Origin: Candidatus Lloydbacteria bacterium RIFCSPLOWO2_02_FULL_54_12
Lineage (GTDB): Bacteria; Patescibacteriota; Minisyncoccia; Phycocordibacterales; UBA6899
Assembly: GCA_001819095.1 (NCBI GenBank)
Contig: MHLS01000005.1
Span: 1 to 10,079 of the forward strand
Direction of reading: 5' to 3'
Length of the DNA: 10,079 nucleotides
Shown piece after piece: positions 5,084-10,079 of this stretch (positions are counted from its first letter, which is position 1; every line of letters begins with the position of its first letter). The notes below the pieces were generated by a model. That model did not search any database. It saw only the letters and a list, made by a program, of their open reading frames with translations, and had not been told where the DNA came from. Made by a program: the position numbers and the translations under genes.

Positions 5084-8000
5084 TTAGGGGGAGAGTTGTT
5101 CGGGGGAGCCGGAGGTGGTGGAGGTGCTGTATGTTTCCTTGCGGAACAAGCGGTAGAGTACGGTCGCGTCGTAAGTGGTGAGCGTCTTCGTGTTGTTGCC
5201 ATAGTCTTGGGTGACCGGAAAACCATGCGGTCCATAATTCGTCGACTCGATAACTGCGGACCAGACGGATGCGGATGGGGACTTCGCGAGTACGCGGTTC
5301 ATATCACCGGCGTCGTTGTACACATACGAGACTTGATAGGCGTTGGGGTATGTGAGCGTATCTTGAGCACCGTTACGGAAATATGTCCTCGTCGTTGTTG
5401 CCCATGCAGTACCAATTTGTTTTGCCTCCGTCGCCACAAGCCCGACGGGGTTGTAGAGGTAGGTCGTTGTCGCGGCATTGTTGGCGCTCACCTCACAGAG
5501 TCTTCCCTTCCCGTTCGTGCAGTTGTCATAGCGGTAGATGATGTCGGTGAGCCCGCTTGCGGTCGTGGTGGAGTCTTCGGAGAGGATACGGTTGAGCGCA
5601 TCGTAGGTGTAGTTGATTGCCGTGCCGTGGGGGGTGTAGGTCTGGATGAGATTCCCCGCCGCGTCATACTGGCGGCTTGTGGTACCGAATGCCGTGTCGC
5701 CCGAGGCGTGAAGATCTTCGCTCCCCACAAGTCTCCCGAGATTGTCGTAACTGAAATTGCGAACATTTGCCGCGGCGTCCGTCAACTTCGTCAATTTGTT
5801 GAGGAGATTCCATGTATAGGTCGTCGTCGCACCCGCTGACGGGTATTCAACGACGCTCGCGAGGTTGCCATACGCATCCTTGTTGAAGTCTTTGCTGTTT
5901 GAGAGCGGGTCGGTCACGGTGAGACGCCAGTCGGAGTAGGCGTTGGTCGTAGTGCCGACCGCGTTTGCCGTGGTTTGCACACGACCCGTGGCATCGTAGC
6001 GGTGGGTAACGAAGAGTGCGGTCGTGGTGGTCGGTGCCGAGTACGTAGCGGAAGTGCTAAAGTACGGCAGTGACTCTTCTCCGACCTTGCCTATCGTATT
6101 ATAGAGCGTATCTTTGGTGATCCAACCGTTCGCGGACTCCGCTTCTCGCTTTGCTTGGATTGTCCGATCGAACCCGTCGAGATAGGTATAGGAGTCGGTG
6201 GTGGTTGCGGAAGAAAGGTAATCGCTTCGGAAGACCGTGGAAGGTGTGGTGGTGCTGTCGGTGTACACGTAGGTCGTTTTGGTGACAAGCATCGCGGGGG
6301 TGGAGAAGTCGGGCTGTTTTTCGACGACCGGACGGTCGAGGTTGTCGAAGACGGTGACGACGGTTTGGTTGTTCTCATCGGTCGTTGTGGCAGCCTTGCC
6401 GAGGGAGTAGTCGTAGCTCACGAGTTTCTCTTGGTTGAGCGCATTGCGCATGGCAATCGGGAGGAGGTTGTAGCCGTCGTAGACATAGCCCGTCCTGTTC
6501 CCCAAGGGGTCGGACGAAGTAGCAACATTTCCATACACATCGTATGTTCTCGTTGTTGAGGCATAGAGCGACCCAGCGACCAGCCGCTCTTCTTTTGTTT
6601 GGTTGCCGTAAGTGACCAATCCTGTAGCGAGCGAATCGTAGTACCACTTTGTGTCTTTGACCGTATTCCCCGATTGGTCAACAAGCAACTCGCGCGACGG
6701 GAGCGACATGGCGGGGAGGGTGGAGGAGGCGGCGTAACTGTAAGTCGTCGAAGCGAGGTCGGTGCCGGTGTCGCTCCATGTGCCGTCGGAGTTGCCGAGG
6801 ACTTCGCCGTAGTTGACGAGAAGCGTAAGGTCGCCCGTCGTGTCGCTGTATGTCGTCGAGGCGGCAGTGTCGCGATGTGATGTATCGCCGTCGAAGATTT
6901 GCGTCAATGTTTGCCCCAGCTTCACGAAATTCCGCCCGTCGCCGTAGTCGGCACGTCCCCATTTATTGATCGTGCGGGAAAAAAGGTTGCCGCCTTGATC
7001 GTACGACTCGACGCGGTACGGCCTCCCTGCTTTGGCAATGTGGTCGCCGTATTCGCCGTTCGCCGCATCGCCCCAGTTGCCTTGATGGAAATAGGTCTTG
7101 GTGACGGCACTCACGGGGTTAGTAGCGAACACCAGACCGAAGCCGGCAAACTGCCGCAGGAGGGGGTCGGTACTCGTGCCGTAGAAATAGCCACGTTGGT
7201 AACTGTAGGTAGTGGTTGCGATGACGCGACCCGAGGAAACATACGAACCACTGTCGGTCGTGAGTGTGCGCACCGTCTGCGTCACAAAGGGCAGATTCGG
7301 ATTGAGGAGGAGACCGGCACCGTCTTGATATTCCGGACTTCCTTGATACACGGCCGTTGTTTTGCCTTTTCTTGAAGTCGAAACTTCTTTGAGCAGGTCG
7401 GGTACGTTACCGTTCTTCAAGTAGACTTTCCGCGTTGTTGTGCCCGTAGTGGAGTCGTAGTATCCGCGCATCACGTCGATCTCTCCGTCGCCATCAATGT
7501 CGTTCATGTGTACGCCGTAGTTTTTGTACGCGGTGTCTTGAAAAGCCTCCGGTAGCGTATTAAATATTGTACCGCCTCCCGCGATATATATTCTGCGTTC
7601 ATTCAGCGCAAGACCCCGCATGATGTCAACACGCCCATCGCCATTCATATCAGCAAAACGGATCGCTTTATCCGAACTACCGATGTCACTACCATCCGAG
7701 AAAGCTTCTCCGATGGTGGAAGCGGAGGGATCGAGTTCCCAACCGCGTCCGCTATTCACGTAGGTTCGTGAAATTCCCGGAGAAACACTGCTTGAGCGCA
7801 GAATGTCAACCAGTCCGTCACCGTTGAAATCGTGCAAACGCGTACCGGGGTCACGAAGGTCTTCAACGAAATTTTCGGGGATTGACCACCCCGTATCCTG
7901 TGACCATCCATGCCCCGTGTTCGTATAAACCGCCGTCGTCGTTCCCGTTGTACTCGCGTAGTGTGAATGGAGCACATCTGTAAGACCATCACCGTTCACA

Positions 8001-9277
8001 TCAACAATCTGTACGCCCTGGTCACGATTTCCGCTGTCGATGAAACTCACCGGAAAAGACCACGTCGTGCTTGCCATCCAGGTACTTGTCCCATTATTAA
8101 GATACACAACCTTCGTTGAACTGGCGGCAATAATATCAACGAGCCCGTCGCCGTTGACCTCTGCCATACGTACTCCTTGTTCAATATTTCCCGAAGAAAA
8201 CGCGACGGGTATCGTCCACGCTGTCGATGTGCTCCACTTACTCCCGGTATTAAGAAGGACCGCTTGCGATGAGCCGTCACTTTTTGACCAATCCGGAAGT
8301 GCGTCACCGTTGATGTCGAAAAGCCGCCACCCGTAGTCATTGTTTGAGTTATCCGAAGTATTAAAATTTATCTGCCAAGAATTGGCGTCGGCCACTTCCA
8401 CCCACGTAGTCGTGCTTGTCTGGTAACTGAATAGTGTCGGGGGAAATACGATTGCGTCAGTGGCGCGGTATCCGTTATCTTCGCTGTATCCTCCGACTTC
8501 TTGTATGGAGGCGAGCAAGGAACGAGATGTAGTGTCGCCGGTTGCATAGGACGGTGTTATGCGACGCACAAGGGTACCGTTTACTGTTGCGGTTATGTCG
8601 GCAACGCGGTAGCGCGTGTACACTGAAAAGCCATATGTAGACGATGTGGCAGCAGTTCCACATGAGTAGTATCCGCCTTCTCCGCAGTTCAGAAAATTAG
8701 CTTCGAAAATAAAGCCACCTTCACGGTCGGTGTAATCAATATAGTCCGGATACACCTGCCCGCCGTCTTTGGTATAGCGGTAGAGGACCTTATTACCGTT
8801 CGGATCTGCGACCTCTTCGAGGTACCAGCGATAAATTTTTGCCGAATTACTTAAATCGCTGATGCGTCCATTTCCGGTGGCGCCGAAGGTATATTTCCAT
8901 CCGCGCTTGTCGTATGCGACCCAATAGCCGTCAGCGTTGAGCGCGTAACGCATGAACGAGCCGTCGTCGACTTTCGCCATATAATCACCGGTAATCTGCA
9001 TGATGAAGTAGTCCGTCGTCGTCGACCACTCTCCCGCTCCGTCGTATTGATCCCAGAGTCTGGTGCGCCAATAGTAGGTGGTGCCATCGAGCGGAAAGGT
9101 CGTGGTTGAGAAGATGTTGGGGGTGTGCATGGCAGGCGGCGTTGTCGAGGAAAGAGTGTTCTTTCCGGAATCCCAGTAGAGAGAGGACGTGAACGAAGTC
9201 GTCGTCGAAATCTGAATCTGATACGAAGTGGCTAGTGCGGTGGAAGATGCATTCTCGTGAACCGCAGAGAAATAGGC
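5084..9277 (-). CDS. RHS/SpvB-like giant surface protein, N-terminal part, cut at its 5' end by an IS
   Basis: The open frame runs from about 9277 to the TAA at 5084 (about 1397 residues). The first ATG is at 9130, but coding homology clearly continues above it: YQIQISTTTSFTSSLYWDSG followed by TYYWRTRLWDQYDGAGEWST is one FN3-like domain, so the native start is lost. Counting from the ATG, RHS-type strands (RYALNADGYWVAYDKRGWKY) come first. Six calcium-loop repeats follow at about 272-553: DINGDALPDW, EVNGDGLVDI, DVNGDGLTDV, DFNGDGLVDI, DMNGDGRVDI and DIDGDGEIDV, 50-60 residues apart, as in FG-GAP/VCBS and SpvB/TcB propellers. LLKEVSTSRKGKTT then resembles the middle region of Tc-toxin B components. 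From about residue 780 to the end are YD repeats such as TYDVYGNVATSSDPLGN and YDNLGRLVGSEDL. There is no core or tip here. Those lie in the following frame, so this is the front half of one RHS cage. The gene is probably inactive without its secretion signal. Confidence 0.9.
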   Translation of the reverse strand, partial: AYFSAVHENASSTALATSYQIQISTTTSFTSSLYWDSGKNTLSSTTPPAMHTPNIFSTTTFPLDGTTYYWRTRLWDQYDGAGEWSTTTDYFIMQITGDYMAKVDDGSFMRYALNADGYWVAYDKRGWKYTFGATGNGRISDLSNSAKIYRWYLEEVADPNGNKVLYRYTKDGGQVYPDYIDYTDREGGFIFEANFLNCGEGGYYSCGTAATSSTYGFSVYTRYRVADITATVNGTLVRRITPSYATGDTTSRSLLASIQEVGGYSEDNGYRATDAIVFPPTLFSYQTSTTTWVEVADANSWQINFNTSDNSNNDYGWRLFDINGDALPDWSKSDGSSQAVLLNTGSKWSTSTAWTIPVAFSSGNIEQGVRMAEVNGDGLVDIIAASSTKVVYLNNGTSTWMASTTWSFPVSFIDSGNRDQGVQIVDVNGDGLTDVLHSHYASTTGTTTAVYTNTGHGWSQDTGWSIPENFVEDLRDPGTRLHDFNGDGLVDILRSSSVSPGISRTYVNSGRGWELDPSASTIGEAFSDGSDIGSSDKAIRFADMNGDGRVDIMRGLALNERRIYIAGGGTIFNTLPEAFQDTAYKNYGVHMNDIDGDGEIDVMRGYYDSTTGTTTRKVYLKNGNVPDLLKEVSTSRKGKTTAVYQGSPEYQDGAGLLLNPNLPFVTQTVRTLTTDSGSYVSSGRVIATTTYSYQRGYFYGTSTDPLLRQFAGFGLVFATNPVSAVTKTYFHQGNWGDAANGEYGDHIAKAGRPYRVESYDQGGNLFSRTINKWGRADYGDGRNFVKLGQTLTQIFDGDTSHRDTAASTTYSDTTGDLTLLVNYGEVLGNSDGTWSDTGTDLASTTYSYAASSTLPAMSLPSRELLVDQSGNTVKDTKWYYDSLATGLVTYGNQTKEERLVAGSLYASTTRTYDVYGNVATSSDPLGNRTGYVYDGYNLLPIAMRNALNQEKLVSYDYSLGKAATTTDENNQTVVTVFDNLDRPVVEKQPDFSTPAMLVTKTTYVYTDSTTTPSTVFRSDYLSSATTTDSYTYLDGFDRTIQAKREAESANGWITKDTLYNTIGKVGEESLPYFSTSATYSAPTTTTALFVTHRYDATGRVQTTANAVGTTTNAYSDWRLTVTDPLSNSKDFNKDAYGNLASVVEYPSAGATTTYTWNLLNKLTKLTDAAANVRNFSYDNLGRLVGSEDLHASGDTAFGTTSRQYDAAGNLIQTYTPHGTAINYTYDALNRILSEDSTTTASGLTDIIYRYDNCTNGKGRLCEVSANNAATTTYLYNPVGLVATEAKQIGTAWATTTRTYFRNGAQDTLTYPNAYQVSYVYNDAGDMNRVLAKSPSASVWSAVIESTNYGPHGFPVTQDYGNNTKTLTTYDATVLYRLFRKETYSTSTTSGSPEQLSP
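7471..8317 (-). repeat. Six DxNGDGxxD calcium-loop repeats in the RHS protein
   Basis: The loop-coding segments lie near 8317-8290, 8161-8132, 8003-7975, 7831-7802, 7651-7622 and 7500-7471. Each encodes D-x-[ND]-G-D-x-x-x-D followed by a beta strand. The period is 50-60 residues, which matches blades of a VCBS/FG-GAP propeller. The first loop is degenerate (GDALPDW) and the others keep all metal ligands. Confidence 0.8.
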
Positions 9278-10079
9278 TTAATGGTAAAAAGTGTTGCTAT
9301 TTTGGTATGCTACGGCTTGGTTAACAATTATTTTTCATAAACAAGGTCATGATTTCAAAAAAAGTGTTCGCATTGCGGCGGTAATCGCACTAAGAAACAC
9401 GGGCGCGCCCATGGAACGCAGCGCTATCGTTGCCTCGACTGCGGACGTACCTTCGTGAACGATACGAAGCCGTCGCCCGCGACGCTCTGGTATGCCTATG
9501 CGAATGAACATGCGACAGTCCCTGCGCTTGTGCGCCGGTACGCCATGAGCGAAAAGTGGGTGCGTCTGCGTCTCGATCAGTACACGCTTCCACGGTTTGA
9601 TCCGATTCCGCGCACGATGGTTGCCATCGGTGACGCGACATGGATTGGCAACACATGGATGCTGGTCATCCGCGATCCGCACGCGCACGAGAACGTGTAT
9701 ATGCGCGAGGTGTTTTCGGAAACAACGAGCGGCTATCAAGAGGCGCGTCATGCGCTTGAAGCCTGTGGCTTCACCCTCACCGCATTCGTCGGAGACGGCA
9801 GAATCGCTGTCCCGTGGCTGTTTTCGGACATTCCGGTACAGATGTGCCACTTTCATCAAGAGCAGATCGTCATCCGATATACAACGCTCAATCCGCATCT
9901 TCCGGCTGGTGTCGAGCTCCTTCAACTCACGCGGACGCTTGCGCGGACGGACAAGGCGACGTTCACGAGCGCACTTGCTGATTGGTGTTGTCGCTGGGAT
10001 GAATTCCTCAAGGAGCGCACAAAAGACCCCGAATCGAAACGCTGGCACTATACGCACAAGCGGCTCCGTTCCGCGCGCG
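9278..10079 (+). mobile_element. Insertion sequence with zinc-ribbon DDE transposase (left end, partial)
   Basis: Homology to the RHS FN3-like domain on the minus strand stops at about 9277, where a stop codon follows at once (9278-9280). Beyond it an AT-rich stretch leads into a plus-strand transposase about 70 bp later, the usual size of an IS end. The inferred left terminus is therefore near GGCTTAATGGTAAAAAGTG at about 9275-9293. The right end and any target duplication are outside the window, so the inverted repeat cannot be checked here. Confidence 0.7.
9349..10079 (+). CDS. IS256-like transposase, variant Zn-binding type; partial, start and body in different frames
   Basis: The body frame, running from 9353 to the window end, encodes an N-terminal zinc ribbon (KKCSHCGG and RYRCLDCGRTF, cysteines 6, 9, 28 and 31). 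A helix-turn-helix-like part follows (ALVRRYAMSEKWVRLRL). The DDE catalytic domain starts with the likely first Asp at 95 in AIGDATWIG and the second at 149 in FVGDGR, then the family-type QMCHFHQEQIVIRY. The third acidic residue cannot be assigned before the window ends. I recall this combination as the zinc-binding variant of IS256-family transposases. The body frame has no start codon above the zinc ribbon, and a TGA lies at 9350-9352. The ATG at 9349 (MISK) is in another frame. They join exactly as MISKKCSHCGG if the A7 run at 9357-9363 is read as A6. Either the gene is broken, or the run allows slippage, or the base is an assembly error. An AAGG just before the ATG is a weak ribosome-binding site. 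Confidence 0.75.

Noticed and set aside
5084..5086. Recoded TAA giving one fused RHS protein
   Set aside because: Known CPR recoding reassigns TGA, not TAA, and TGA acts as a stop elsewhere in this window. A nonsense change or reinitiation is simpler.
3932..5839. Long plus-strand open frames across 3932-4486, 4377-5087 and 4853-5839
   Set aside because: They lie antisense to the RHS gene in GC-rich, Thr-rich DNA. Their translations are low-complexity Arg/Gly/Val-rich and show no domain.
9347..10057. 236-residue minus-strand open frame opposite the transposase
   Set aside because: The plus strand carries the zinc ribbon and DDE motifs. The antisense translation is Arg/His-rich without recognisable structure.

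Overview
The window most resembles accessory DNA from a Patescibacteria/CPR bacterium of the Parcubacteria type. The grounds are indirect: very Thr/Ser-rich surface proteins with many Thr-Thr-Thr runs, the FN3-like and beta-sandwich phrasing of the secreted modules, and almost no Shine-Dalgarno sequences. No rRNA, tRNA or housekeeping gene is present to confirm this. The standard code with TGA as a stop fits every gene.

Almost everything lies on the minus strand and is read from right to left. From about 9277 down to 2480 there is one giant RHS (YD-repeat) locus. It is a single reading frame broken by one TAA (5084-5086) that is followed, in the same frame, by an ATG (5080). The upstream part (9277-5084) carries an FN3-like end, six calcium-site DxNGDGxxD repeats of an SpvB/VCBS-type propeller and a long YD-repeat region. 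The downstream part (5080-2480) opens with a hydrophobic segment and a beta-sandwich module, resumes YD repeats, and ends with the RHS core signature and a variable Ala/Gly/Ser-rich tip.

Downstream of the tip come small membrane-protein genes: one of 77 aa, one broken by an apparent one-base shift in a G4 run, and one of 157 aa that overlaps the broken one by 4 bp. They sit where immunity genes sit in polymorphic-toxin loci. Beyond them is a second, orphan copy of the RHS core (about 649-158) with a different short tail, as expected from RHS C-terminal displacement.

Two mobile elements have invaded the locus. A complete RAYT (REP-associated tyrosine transposase) element at about 650-1466 lies at the broken end of the orphan core. 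It has 16-bp inverted repeats, doubled arms and an internal promoter. Next to it, at 1525-1575, lies what looks like the relic end of a second RAYT family, and this now supplies the C-terminus of the 157-aa protein. At the right edge (about 9278 to the window end) a zinc-ribbon DDE transposase on the plus strand has cut off the 5' end of the RHS gene. Its start and its body are in different frames across an A7 run.

No CRISPR array, tRNA, rRNA or convincing terminator was seen.
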